DNA of 32,189 bases from Phycisphaerae bacterium (GTDB taxonomy: Bacteria > Planctomycetota > Phycisphaerae > UBA1845 > PWPN01): positions 1 through 32,189 of the forward strand of contig JAUCQB010000003.1 in assembly GCA_030372985.1 (NCBI GenBank), given 5' to 3'. The translations under genes were made by a program, and so were the position numbers. Positions 8,130-16,122 of this stretch are shown in pieces. The stretch's first letter is position 1. Each line of letters begins with the position of its first letter. The notes beneath the pieces were generated by a model that was not told the origin of the DNA, did not search any database, and worked only from the letters and a program-made list of their open reading frames with translations.

Positions 8130-8581
8130 CACGACGCCTCACACAGCTTCTGATAGTCGACGTAAGGACCCATCTGCCGGGTCTTCTCGGTAATCTCGGT
8201 GATCGTCTGCTGGAACTTGCGACCCTCGGCCGCGGAGATCCAGGTAAAGTGGATGCGGTTCATGTCGATGCCGATCGCCTCGAGCAGCACGCGAAACAGC
8301 ATCCAGCGGCGGCGAGCATGATAGTTGCCGGCCGTGTAGTGGCAGTCGCCCGGGTGACACCCGGAGATCAGCACCGCGTCGGCCTTCATCTCGAACGCCT
8401 TGATAATCAGGTTGAAATCGATACGGCCGGTACAGGGCAGGCGGATGATCCGCACGTTGGGCGGATACTCCAGCCGGTTGGTCCCCGCCAGGTCGGCGCC
8501 CAGGTAGGTACACCAATTGCACACGTAGGCGATGATCTTGGGCTCGAAGCCGTTTCCGTTGTTTCCAGCATGCTCACTCAT
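8129..8581 (-). CDS. mvhD: MvhD/FloxD-like [2Fe-2S] electron-transfer subunit
   Basis: A 150-residue MvhD/FlpD-family protein, which in methanogens passes electrons from hydrogenase or formate dehydrogenase to HdrA. Conserved Cys are in CNWCTYLGADLAG and in LISGCHPGDCHYTAGN, followed by the ARRRWMLFRVLLEAIGID helix typical of the family. The open frame runs further upstream, but the start is ATG at 8581, which overlaps the hdrA stop as ATGA. Its place between hdrA and the flavin subunits supports a role as the adaptor joining Flox to HdrA. Confidence 0.85.
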   Translation of the reverse strand: MSEHAGNNGNGFEPKIIAYVCNWCTYLGADLAGTNRLEYPPNVRIIRLPCTGRIDFNLIIKAFEMKADAVLISGCHPGDCHYTAGNYHARRRWMLFRVLLEAIGIDMNRIHFTWISAAEGRKFQQTITEITEKTRQMGPYVDYQKLCEAS

Positions 8582-10578
8582 ACGAGGCTCCCGATCTGGG
8601 CGTAAATCTGCTGTTCGGTGAAGCCCTCCAGTTCGATGCTCTTGGACGGGCAGATTGCAACGCACGTTCCGCAGCCCATGCACAAACCAGGGTTGACGCG
8701 GGCCGTGCGTTTGATCAGGTTGCCCTTCCGGTCGCGGATCTCCGCCCGGTCGATCGCAGTGTACGGGCACGTCCGCACGCAGGCAAAGCAGGCCGCACAG
8801 GTCTGCTCATTGACGACGGCAATCTCGGGCTCGCGAGTCAGCTCCGGTTTGCTGAACATGCCAAGGACCTTGCTGGCCGCGGCGGAGGCCTGAGCCACGG
8901 CCTCGGGGATGTCCTTGGGCGCCTGGCAGGCGCCGCAGACAAACACGCCGGCGGCGTTGGTCTCGACCGGGCGAAGCTTGGGATGCGACTCGGACAGGAA
9001 GCCGTACTCGTCGTAGCCGACGTTGAGCTTCTGGGCCAGTTCCTCGACGTTGTCGGCCGGGCGCATGGCACTGGCCAGCACCACCAGATCCGCCTCGACG
9101 GTCACCGGTTCGTTCGCCAGAGTATCGACGCCGCGGACGATCAGCTTGCCGTTCTCTTCTGTGATCTTAGACACGCGGCCGCGATGATACTTGGCCCCGT
9201 CCTGCTCGATCGCCCGGCGGACGAACTCGTCGTAATTCTTGCCGCCGGCACGGATGTCCATGTAGAAGACGTGGGCCTCGCCGTCGTGCACCTTGTGCTT
9301 GTAGAGCATGGTGTGCTTGGCGGTGTACATGCAGCAGATCTTCGAACAATACGCCATGCCCTTGGCGTTGTCGCGCGAGCCCACGCACTGGATGAAGACC
9401 ACCGACTTGGGCGTCTTGCCGTCGGACGGCCGCTTGATCTCCCCGTTGGTCGGCCCGGACGCGGAGACGATCCGCTCGAACTGCAGCGAGTCGATGACGT
9501 CCTTGTACTTGTCGTAACCGTACTCGCCGTAGCCGGCCAGCTTGGAGCGGTCCTGCTCCTTGCCGATGCTATACAGCTTGTAGCCGGTGGCGACCACAAT
9601 GGCGCCGACCTCCTCGGTCACCACCTGGTCCTTGTCGTCGAACATGATCGCCTTGGCGGCGCACTTCTTCTCGCACAGGCCGCACTTGCCCTTGGTCAGC
9701 ATGAGGCAGGCGTTGGCATCGATGACCGGGCGGGCCGGCACCGCCTGCGGGAACGGCACATAGATCGCGGTCCGCGTGCCCATGCCGAAATCGAACTCGC
9801 TGAGCGTCTTCTTCGACGGGCAGGCGTTCCAGCAGGCCCCGCAGCCGGTACACTTCTTCATATCCACGTAGCGGGCCCGTTTGAGGATGTTCACCTTGAA
9901 GTTGCCGACGTAACCCTCGACGCTCTGAACCTCGGAGTAAGTATGGAGCCGGATCTTCGGGTGCTGGCCGACTTCAACCATTCGCGGCGTCAGAATGCAC
10001 TGCGAGCAGTCGAGCGTCGGGAACGTCTCGGACAGGCCGGCCATCTTGCCGCCGATGGACGGCTCGCGCTCGACCATCACCACCTCGTAGCCGGCATCAG
10101 CAATGTCCAGTGCGGCCTGGATACCCGCCACCCCCCCGCCGATCACCAGGGCCCGCTTGGTCACGGGCACCCGGATGGGGTCGAGAGGATGGTTGTACAT
10201 GACTTTGGCCACCGACATGCGGATCAGCTCGATAGCCTTGGCAGTCGCCTTTTCCTTATCGTGATGGACCCACGAGCAGTGCTCGCGGATGTTGGCCATC
10301 TCGACCAGATAGGGATTGAGGCCCTCCTGCTCGGCGGCCTTGCGGAACGTCTTGAGATGCATGTGCGGCGAGCACGATGCGACGACCACGCCGGTCAGCT
10401 TGTCCTTGACGATCCGCTCGCGGATCATCGCCTGGCCGGGATCCGAGCACATGTACTTGTAGTCGACGGAACAGACGACACCCGGGAACTTGGCGGCCGC
10501 TTCGGAAACCTTTCCGCAGTCGACGTTCCGGGCGATGTTCTCGCCGCACCAGCAGACAAATACGCCTATTCTGGCCAT
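8578..10578 (-). CDS. hdrA: CoB-CoM heterodisulfide reductase subunit A-like flavoprotein
   Basis: A 666-residue HdrA, the FAD subunit proposed as the site of flavin-based electron bifurcation. The domains run in the usual order. An N-terminal Cys-rich domain (CWCGENIARNVDCG, residues 9-21) is followed by a thioredoxin-reductase-like FAD fold with GGGVAG at 147-152 and GGKMA at 176-180. A CSQC pair is at 191-194 and an inserted ferredoxin motif starts at 243 (CTGCGACWNACP). More Cys lie at 291-306, and two C-terminal [4Fe-4S] motifs at 593-605 and 633-644. All clusters look complete. It overlaps the mvhD-like gene and sits 6 bases after hdrB. The physiological disulfide is unknown, since no CoM/CoB or DsrC genes are in the window. 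Confidence 0.93.
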   Translation of the reverse strand: MARIGVFVCWCGENIARNVDCGKVSEAAAKFPGVVCSVDYKYMCSDPGQAMIRERIVKDKLTGVVVASCSPHMHLKTFRKAAEQEGLNPYLVEMANIREHCSWVHHDKEKATAKAIELIRMSVAKVMYNHPLDPIRVPVTKRALVIGGGVAGIQAALDIADAGYEVVMVEREPSIGGKMAGLSETFPTLDCSQCILTPRMVEVGQHPKIRLHTYSEVQSVEGYVGNFKVNILKRARYVDMKKCTGCGACWNACPSKKTLSEFDFGMGTRTAIYVPFPQAVPARPVIDANACLMLTKGKCGLCEKKCAAKAIMFDDKDQVVTEEVGAIVVATGYKLYSIGKEQDRSKLAGYGEYGYDKYKDVIDSLQFERIVSASGPTNGEIKRPSDGKTPKSVVFIQCVGSRDNAKGMAYCSKICCMYTAKHTMLYKHKVHDGEAHVFYMDIRAGGKNYDEFVRRAIEQDGAKYHRGRVSKITEENGKLIVRGVDTLANEPVTVEADLVVLASAMRPADNVEELAQKLNVGYDEYGFLSESHPKLRPVETNAAGVFVCGACQAPKDIPEAVAQASAAASKVLGMFSKPELTREPEIAVVNEQTCAACFACVRTCPYTAIDRAEIRDRKGNLIKRTARVNPGLCMGCGTCVAICPSKSIELEGFTEQQIYAQIGSLV

Positions 10579-10584
10579 GATTCC

Positions 10585-11427
10585 CTACCGTTTTGAAACA
10601 TAGTGTCGGTCGATACCCAGCGTCTGCTCGTCCAAGCCGAGCGCCAGGCCAACGAGATCCGACAAGTAATAGATCATCATCCCATGCTGAACACCGTAGC
10701 GGCGATCGACGTCCGCTTGCTTCATGTCCAGGTTCACATGGCACATCGGGCAGGCCACGACGACGCAGTTGGCCCCATGCTGCTCGGCATTGCTGAGAAT
10801 CTTGTGCGACAGGTCGAGCACCGTGTCCTCGTTGCACATGGTCATGCCCGCGCCGCAGCATTCCGTCTTATAGTTCCACTCGACGGGAGCGGCCCCCAGG
10901 GACGCCAGCAGCGTCTCCATCGAGGTCGGCTGTTCGCAGTCGTCGAATCGCAACACCTCGGGCGGCCGTGTGAGCAGGCAGCCGTAGTAGCAGGCCGGCT
11001 TGTAATCGGACAGCGGCACCTTCGCCGCTTCCTTCAGCTTATCATAGCCAATCTTCTGAAAGACCTGGATCAGGTTGATGACGTCCGTGCGTCCTTCGAC
11101 CGGCAGCTCGACGATATCTGATATCTCCTTCCGCATCGCCGGATCGCCCGAGACCAGCATTCGCGCCTTGAGCAGTTCCATCGAGCACATCGGGCAGGGC
11201 GCCAACAGATCGCCGTAGCCGTCGCGCTCGGCAATTCCCAGGCTCCTGGCGGGCAGGGCAACCGCCAACTTCTGATTGAGCGAGTGGGCGGCCGTGGCCC
11301 CGCAGCAGATCCAGTCGTCCAGCTCACGAAGGTTCACGCCCAGCGCATCCAGGCAGGCCCGTACCGACCTTTCATAGTCGTTCGACGAGCCGTGAAGCGC
11401 ACATCCTGGGTAATAGCCAATATCCAT
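10585..11427 (-). CDS. hdrB: CoB-CoM heterodisulfide reductase subunit B-like protein
   Basis: A 280-residue HdrB with two CCG domains that bind the noncubane [4Fe-4S] clusters where the disulfide is cleaved. The first set is C9 (YPGC), C41-C42-G (ICCG) and C78/C81 (CPMC). The second is CYYGC, ECCGAG and CPMC in the C-terminal half. Both sets are complete, so the disulfide-reducing active site appears functional. It lies 4 bases downstream of hdrC and just before hdrA, giving the canonical C-B-A order. In organisms without methanogenic cofactors such HdrB proteins act on other thiols or disulfides. Confidence 0.92.
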   Translation of the reverse strand: MDIGYYPGCALHGSSNDYERSVRACLDALGVNLRELDDWICCGATAAHSLNQKLAVALPARSLGIAERDGYGDLLAPCPMCSMELLKARMLVSGDPAMRKEISDIVELPVEGRTDVINLIQVFQKIGYDKLKEAAKVPLSDYKPACYYGCLLTRPPEVLRFDDCEQPTSMETLLASLGAAPVEWNYKTECCGAGMTMCNEDTVLDLSHKILSNAEQHGANCVVVACPMCHVNLDMKQADVDRRYGVQHGMMIYYLSDLVGLALGLDEQTLGIDRHYVSKR

Positions 11428-11431
11428 CGAT

Positions 11432-12010
11432 TCAACCTTTGTCCTTCGTATCCGGTGAACTCATGCAGCGGTCAAAAATCCGCCGCACAACGTCGCGGTC
11501 CTTGACCCTTTCGCCGATCAGATGAAGCTTGCCCCGCGTCAGCATCTTCGGGGCCAGAAGCGAGTCCTTGAACAGGAAAGTCAGGCTCGGACCCTTCACA
11601 AAGGCGCCCACCTTGAAAAAGCCCACCAACTCAAGCTCCTTGAGCCGGCCGTTGCGCCGGATGTTGTCCAGAAACGCCTTCTGGAACACAACCGTTCGCT
11701 GCTGGGCCGGGGAGGCCACGTTTTGTTCGACCGAAAGCTGCCGCAAGGCATCAATCACACCGGCGATGTTGACCGATTTGGGACATCGAGTGGAGCAGGT
11801 CTGGCAGGAAACACACAGCCAGATCGACTCGGCCTTCATGGCCTTGTCCACCCGCCCCATCTGGACCAGCCGCATGATCTGGCTGGGAATCACGTCCATG
11901 CGGTCGGCCATCGGACAGCCGGCGGTGCATTTCCCGCACTGATAGCAGTCATGCACCTGCGTGTGGGCAAGTTCCTCGATCACGTCGACCATGCTTGGCG
12001 ACTTCTGCAT
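11432..12010 (-). CDS. hdrC: CoB-CoM heterodisulfide reductase subunit C-like ferredoxin
   Basis: A 192-residue HdrC with two [4Fe-4S] motifs, CYQCGKCTAGCP (near residue 22) and CVSCQTCSTRCP (near residue 67). It carries electrons from HdrA to HdrB. The C-terminal ~90 residues are the helical tail usual for soluble HdrC (KAFLDNIRRNGRLKELELVGF). The ATG at 12010 shares one base with the upstream stop (TGATG), and AGGAG lies a little upstream. A GTG at 12013 is an equally coupled alternative. There are no membrane segments, so the complex is cytoplasmic. Confidence 0.9.
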   Translation of the reverse strand: MQKSPSMVDVIEELAHTQVHDCYQCGKCTAGCPMADRMDVIPSQIMRLVQMGRVDKAMKAESIWLCVSCQTCSTRCPKSVNIAGVIDALRQLSVEQNVASPAQQRTVVFQKAFLDNIRRNGRLKELELVGFFKVGAFVKGPSLTFLFKDSLLAPKMLTRGKLHLIGERVKDRDVVRRIFDRCMSSPDTKDKG

Positions 12011-13710
12011 CACGTCCTTACTCCTGAGGCACGCGACCTCGATACCCGTGATCGGTTGGCCGCCGCCCTTTCGCGGCCCGAACGCCCCGCCGACGACGCC
12101 TTTGCCGATCGACCGGATCGCGGCCCGTCCAAAGTCAATTCATTCACTATGTGCTCTGCAAGGAACGCCACCGAGGGCGTCCTCAAGCTCCCGACGGTTC
12201 CGCTCACCGGGTCGGGCTGGATCAGCAGACCAACCACCTTGCCCGCGAGCTGGGGTGGAACCGTCATGAACTCGTTCCTGCCGTCTCGGACCAGGCTTCC
12301 TGGCAGGCGGCCCGTGTCCCTTGCGGCAAGGACGAGTAGACGATCACACTGACCGGCCGCATCCCGGATCACGGCCGGACTGAGGCGGCCGTCGCCGGAG
12401 ATCATCTCGTACGGGACCAGTCGCTGCCGCAGCTTCTGGCAAATCCACGCTCCCAGTGCGTCGCCCTGCTGAAGCAGCCCCCCCGAAGCCAAAAGGCGAA
12501 CCTCGCGTCCGTGGCGGTTCGCCATGCGGATCCCACAGTACGGTTCCAGCGTCAGATCCCTGCCCTCCATGGTCTCGACCGCCGGCTGGAACATCGCCCC
12601 CAGTATATCAGTAATCTCGCCGTCTGCAAAAGGTTCGATCGCATAATAGAACACGCCCAAGCGGCGATAGGCTGCCTCCAGCCGTACGCCCGCTGATGCG
12701 ACGACCACCATTCTCACTTCAGGCGCCGCAGATCGGAGTCTCGCGGCGATTTCGGGGCCATTTGCCCCCAGGGAAGCCGCATCTATGACTATTATGGTGC
12801 TATTGCGTTCCCATAGTACTTGCATTGCCTCCGCCCACCCGCGCGCCGTTTTGACATTGCAGCCCAGCATCGTCAGGATCTCGCGCTGCGCCGCAGCCGA
12901 GGCTTGGTCACTGTTCACCAACACGACACGACGGAGCCCGCAACAGGCCAGTTCACCCGTCAGCCTGGTTGGACAGACACCTGCAAGCCAGGCTTCGCCG
13001 GATGAAGCTTCAGGCAATGCTTTCGGATCTCGCTCCCATTCGTCGTTGACAGCAATGATCACCCCTGAAAGCGGCGAGGCAACCACACGCGGCGGGTTGC
13101 CCTCTGCAGAAATGGAGGCCAGGGGTAAACCCTGATAAACCACATCGCCGACGGTTGGAAGATTCACCGACCTGAGTTCCTCCGGCCGGTTGACCGAAGG
13201 AAAGAGACCGACCACGGCCAAACCGCTGTCCGCCATCCTGAACCAGGACTCGTTTCGGAAACAATGCTTGTCCGGTCCGATCTCAGACCCGGAGGCGGAG
13301 ATGATGCTCTCGAAAGTGGGCGATTCTGACACGGTGTGCCGTTCCTGAACCACCTTCCAGAGGGCTTGCGTCAAGGCCTCCGGACTGACCGGCTCCGTCA
13401 GACATTGCGAGATGCCCGGAGTAGCCATGGAGAACGCCATTCCGCCGTCGCCCGGATCAGCGCAGAGAACAGTCGGCGTCTCGGGCTTTTTCTGCGCCAG
13501 AATGCGCAGGCATCGGTCGCGGTCCTGCTTCGCACCGGACGTCCGCAGGAGTATGCCGGCCAGATCATGGCGCGAGGCCAGTTCCACAGCCTCCGAGGCC
13601 CCGAAGACCATGCGTGTCCGGAGCCCGCAAGCGTGAAGTAGAGCAAGACAACCCGTGCACAGCGGCTCGTGCTCATCGGCCACAATCAGGAGCATGAGTT
13701 GGTCTTCCAT
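12010..13710 (-). CDS. Receiver-GcvH-receiver protein of unknown function, first gene of the hdr-flox operon
   Basis: A ~566-residue mosaic I cannot match to a named family. Residues 5-125 have a response-regulator-like pattern but lack the phospho-acceptor Asp (LAGILLRTSG). Residues ~155-250 align with glycine-cleavage H protein (GLAVVGLF, LPTVGDVVYQGLPLA, ASPLSGVIIAVNDEWERDP, GEAWLAGVCP), yet the lipoyl-lysine position is Asn205. Residues ~260-375 are a second receiver-like domain keeping an Asp at 310 but with Glu in place of the conserved Lys (IEPF). A further ~150-residue domain ends in an Arg/Ser-rich tail. ATG at 13710 is chosen because the sigma-54 promoter predicts transcription from ~13741. 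That leaves GTG at 13735-13737 almost no leader, whereas GGAG lies 7 bases before the ATG. It overlaps hdrC. Confidence 0.7.
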   Translation of the reverse strand: MEDQLMLLIVADEHEPLCTGCLALLHACGLRTRMVFGASEAVELASRHDLAGILLRTSGAKQDRDRCLRILAQKKPETPTVLCADPGDGGMAFSMATPGISQCLTEPVSPEALTQALWKVVQERHTVSESPTFESIISASGSEIGPDKHCFRNESWFRMADSGLAVVGLFPSVNRPEELRSVNLPTVGDVVYQGLPLASISAEGNPPRVVASPLSGVIIAVNDEWERDPKALPEASSGEAWLAGVCPTRLTGELACCGLRRVVLVNSDQASAAAQREILTMLGCNVKTARGWAEAMQVLWERNSTIIVIDAASLGANGPEIAARLRSAAPEVRMVVVASAGVRLEAAYRRLGVFYYAIEPFADGEITDILGAMFQPAVETMEGRDLTLEPYCGIRMANRHGREVRLLASGGLLQQGDALGAWICQKLRQRLVPYEMISGDGRLSPAVIRDAAGQCDRLLVLAARDTGRLPGSLVRDGRNEFMTVPPQLAGKVVGLLIQPDPVSGTVGSLRTPSVAFLAEHIVNELTLDGPRSGRSAKASSAGRSGRERAAANRSRVSRSRASGVRT

Positions 13711-13751
13711 GCTTGCGCTCCACGCCGTCCGCCCCACATCACAGGTCTTGC

Positions 13752-13767
13752 TGCAACAAACGTGCCA
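13752..13767 (-). promoter_or_regulatory. Sigma-54 (-24/-12) promoter of the hdr-flox operon
   Basis: On the minus strand this reads TGGCACGTTTGTTGCA, an exact match to TGGCACG-N4-TTGCA with correct GG/GC spacing. Predicted transcription starts near 13741, about 31 bases before the ATG of the receiver-GcvH gene. The adjoining operon, the nearby sigma-54 activator gene and the matching promoter at 15978 all support function. Confidence 0.85.
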
Positions 13768-13945
13768 ACGGGATTGCCTCCCGAAAACTCAGTGGTTTCC
13801 AGGGAACAATGCTGTGTTGCGAAAGCCGCCGGCGCAATGTTCGGCAACTCACAAAGCATGAGCAGGCGTCGGTTTTCGAGGCCAGTCCATCTCGACGGGA
13901 ATGCCCCCGGAGCGGTCAGAGGCGCCAAGCGGTTGCGTCGCCCGT

Positions 13946-13964
13946 TGTACGGAACGACCATACA
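13946..13964 (-). promoter_or_regulatory. Candidate activator site (19-bp dyad) upstream of hdr-flox
   Basis: The minus strand reads TGTATGGTCGTTCCGTACA, an inverted repeat (TGTAtG/CGTACA) centred about 214 bp upstream of the predicted start. The same TGTAT-N8-CGTACA layout occurs at 15803-15821 upstream of the hydrogenase promoter. The distance suits a sigma-54 enhancer site for the adjacent NtrC-type protein. Confidence 0.5.
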
Positions 13965-13987
13965 CCTGTCGGGACGCGGCAGCCAAA

Positions 13988-15415
13988 TCAGACGCCGTGT
14001 TCCGATGTCAGGCCGTGTTTTCGCATCAGGGCGTGGAAATTCGTCCGCTGCATGCCGACACGTTCAGCGGCCTTGCTGACATTACCCTCACACTGCTGCA
14101 AGGCTTCTGTCAGGAACCGGCGCTCCAGTTCCTGCACGGCCGCGTCGCGGACCTGCTGTTTGAGGTTTTTGAAATCACCCCAAAGCCGCGGCAAGGACGC
14201 GGTGACGACCGGTACCGGAACCTGCCGAAGCTCCGGAGGGAGGTGTCTGGCCTCGATTCGGTCGGAATCACAGAGAATGGCCATCCGCTCGACCACGTTT
14301 CGCAGCTCCCTGACGTTTCCCGGCCAGGCATAGGCCTCCATCATCGCCATCGCCTCGGGCGTGAAGCTTTTCATGTTGATCTCGTTCTGGCGACAGCAGC
14401 GCTCGAGGAACACCATGGCCAGCTTGGGGATGTCTCCGTGTCGTTCCCGGAGCGGCGGTAGATCGATGGGCACGACATTGAGACGGTAATACAGGTCTTC
14501 TCGGAACGTTCCGTCCTTTACCATCTGCATCAGATCGCGATTGGTGGCGGCGATCAGGCGGATGTCAACCTCTCGTTCGGCGGTGTCACCGACCTTGCGA
14601 ACCCGCCGCGTCTCCAGGACCCGCAACAGCTTGCCCTGGGTCTCAAGGCTGAGGTTGGCAACCTCGTCCAGAAACAGAGTGCCCTTATCGGCCACCTCGA
14701 ACAGACCTTGTTTGGTGGCGATGGCCCCGGAGAAGGAGCCTTTGACGTGGCCGAAGAGCTCGCTTTCCAGGAGACTCGGCGCCAGCGAGCTGCAATCGCA
14801 GCCCAGCAGCGGCTGGTCCTTGCGGCGGCTCAGGCGGTGGATGGCTCGCACGACCATCTCCTTGCCGGTACCGCTTTCACCCCTGACCAGCACGGTGCCG
14901 TCCGTCGGGGCCACCCTGCGAATCAGGCCGAATACACGTTCCATGGGCCGGCTTTCGCCGACGATTCCCTCGAAGCCCTTGTCGATCTCGAGAGCCCGGC
15001 GGAGCACGGCGTTTTCCCTGACCAAGGCCGATTTCTCCATCACCTTCCTGAACACCAGACGCAACTCATCGGGAGTAAACGGCTTGCTGAGATAGTCGGC
15101 CGCCCCATGTTTCATGGCTTCGACGGCGGACTCGACCGTCGAGTGCCCGGTGATAATGACAACCTCCGCCGCCACTCCGGCGGCCTTCATCTGCTTCAAA
15201 ACATCCATGCCGTGAAGCCGGGGCATCATCAGATCGAGAAGGATCACGTCGTAATCGCCGGCTATGGCGGCCTGAAGGCCTTTCACCGGGTCTTCGATAC
15301 AGTGAACCTCGTGCCCCTCCGGTTCGAGGCAGCGACGGCAACTCAGGCCGATGGCAGCTTCATCATCAATCACCAGCACCCGCTGGCGTCCGGCCATCTT
15401 CTCAGTATCACTCAT
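13988..15415 (-). CDS. NtrC-family sigma-54-dependent response regulator
   Basis: A 475-residue activator that would open sigma-54 promoters by ATP hydrolysis after phosphorylation. The receiver domain (1-125) has the acidic pair D17/D18, phospho-acceptor D61 (LLDLMMP) and K111. The AAA+ domain shows Walker A GESGTGKE (179-186), the sigma-54-contacting loop as GSFSGA (226-231, a variant of GAFTGA), and Walker B LFLDEV (247-252). A Fis-type helix-turn-helix closes the protein (GNVSKAAERVGMQRTNFHALMRKHGL). The start at 15415 is set by GAGGAGG 8-9 bases upstream; the longer open frame is not needed. It lies between two sigma-54 promoters and is preceded by a sensor-kinase pseudogene, suggesting an ancestral kinase-regulator operon. 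Confidence 0.92.
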   Translation of the reverse strand: MSDTEKMAGRQRVLVIDDEAAIGLSCRRCLEPEGHEVHCIEDPVKGLQAAIAGDYDVILLDLMMPRLHGMDVLKQMKAAGVAAEVVIITGHSTVESAVEAMKHGAADYLSKPFTPDELRLVFRKVMEKSALVRENAVLRRALEIDKGFEGIVGESRPMERVFGLIRRVAPTDGTVLVRGESGTGKEMVVRAIHRLSRRKDQPLLGCDCSSLAPSLLESELFGHVKGSFSGAIATKQGLFEVADKGTLFLDEVANLSLETQGKLLRVLETRRVRKVGDTAEREVDIRLIAATNRDLMQMVKDGTFREDLYYRLNVVPIDLPPLRERHGDIPKLAMVFLERCCRQNEINMKSFTPEAMAMMEAYAWPGNVRELRNVVERMAILCDSDRIEARHLPPELRQVPVPVVTASLPRLWGDFKNLKQQVRDAAVQELERRFLTEALQQCEGNVSKAAERVGMQRTNFHALMRKHGLTSEHGV

Positions 15416-15473
15416 GAGCACCAACCTCCTCGGTCGCCTGCTTGCCCGCAGTAGCCGCAACCACCAGCATCAT

Positions 15474-15711
15474 TCAGAACGTCTTTCCCTTGCCCGCCTC
15501 GTTGTCCAACTCCAGGACACCCTCTGCTCGGAAACACTGTTGCGGCTGGTGCTCAAACCCAGCCCGGTCCCATGGTCGAGCGCCTTGGCCAAAGACGGCC
15601 CGAAGACCTCATCTAAATACTCCGAGCTGACGCCGTGGTCCGCATCGCGATTGCCTCACAAACGACAAGAACGGGGGAGAAGACCAGGGCAAGCTTGAAA
15701 CGGATGGACAC
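15474..15711 (-). pseudogene. Remnant of a sensor histidine kinase (internal deletion plus frameshift)
   Basis: A good Shine-Dalgarno (AGGAGG, 5 bases before GTG at 15711) starts VSIRFKLALVFSPVLVV, a typical first membrane segment of a sensor kinase. At about 15660 the sequence jumps, in another frame, to a HATPase end: DADHGVSSEYLDEVF, then HGTGLGLSTS (G2 box, ~15570-15545). One more frame change gives EGVLELDNEAGKGKTF and a stop at 15474-15476. The sensor, HisKA and N-box regions are absent. It lies immediately upstream of and co-oriented with the NtrC-type gene, the usual place for its cognate kinase. The residual fragments are short, so the call rests on motif order. Confidence 0.65.
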
Positions 15712-15802
15712 ATCGGCCTCCTGCCACGCCCTCGATGCCAAGTCGTTACCGTCCGATCTGCTGTGCCTGCCGTGACCGGGCAGGCTCCCCTTCCCTATAC
15801 AC

Positions 15803-15821
15803 TGTATAAACAAGTCGTACA
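15803..15821 (+). promoter_or_regulatory. Candidate activator site (19-bp dyad) upstream of hydCBA
   Basis: TGTATAAACAAGTCGTACA shares 12 of 19 positions, including both arms, with the dyad upstream of the hdr-flox promoter. It is centred about 192 bp before the predicted hydC start. It overlaps a perfect 13-bp palindrome, TATACACTGTATA (15796-15808). It sits in an AT-rich stretch (about 15790-15900) that stands out against the GC-rich surroundings, a setting that would favour DNA bending. Confidence 0.5.
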
Positions 15822-15977
15822 CAAAGCCACCATTGCGTCGGCTGAATCTAACGCAAAAACACCCGATAATCATGTATTAAATCAATATATCTTCTTTCCC
15901 TTTAACCCATGGTCAAATTCGCGACCTTGGGCGGTTTTGGACGTGTTTGGAGACGGCCTGCAAACACCCGAATGGGC

Positions 15978-15993
15978 TGGCACACAGATTGCT
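15978..15993 (+). promoter_or_regulatory. Sigma-54 (-24/-12) promoter of the hydrogenase operon
   Basis: TGGCACACAGATTGCT matches TGGCAC-N5-TTGC with exact spacing. Transcription is predicted from about 16004, some 119 bases before the favoured hydC start at 16123 (65 before the GTG at 16069). The activator gene is divergent from it. No other gene-like content is seen between 15712 and this promoter. Confidence 0.8.
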
Positions 15994-16122
15994 CGTGAAA
16001 AAAGGTACGAAGTCTGACCCGCCGCTAAGAGACGCCAGCAGGCATCGAACGCACCGCAGGGGCTACGTGTGGCGTGGACGGCCGTGGTGCAGGAAAGCGA
16101 TGAAAGGAAGGGTGTTAGGTTG

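Noticed and set aside
8983..10596. 537-codon open frame on + across hdrA
   Set aside because: Low-complexity His/Leu/Val-rich translation typical of an antisense shadow; hdrA on - has complete Fe-S and FAD motifs.
15880..15892. AATCAATATATCT as an IHF site between the dyad and the hydrogenase promoter
   Set aside because: It matches only the WATCAA half; the TTR half is wrong. The AT-rich setting is suggestive, but not enough to call a site.
15886..15925. Minus-strand TTGACC with downstream TATATT as a promoter for the activator gene
   Set aside because: The spacing is about 21 bases, too long, and it lies ~470 bp upstream of the gene.
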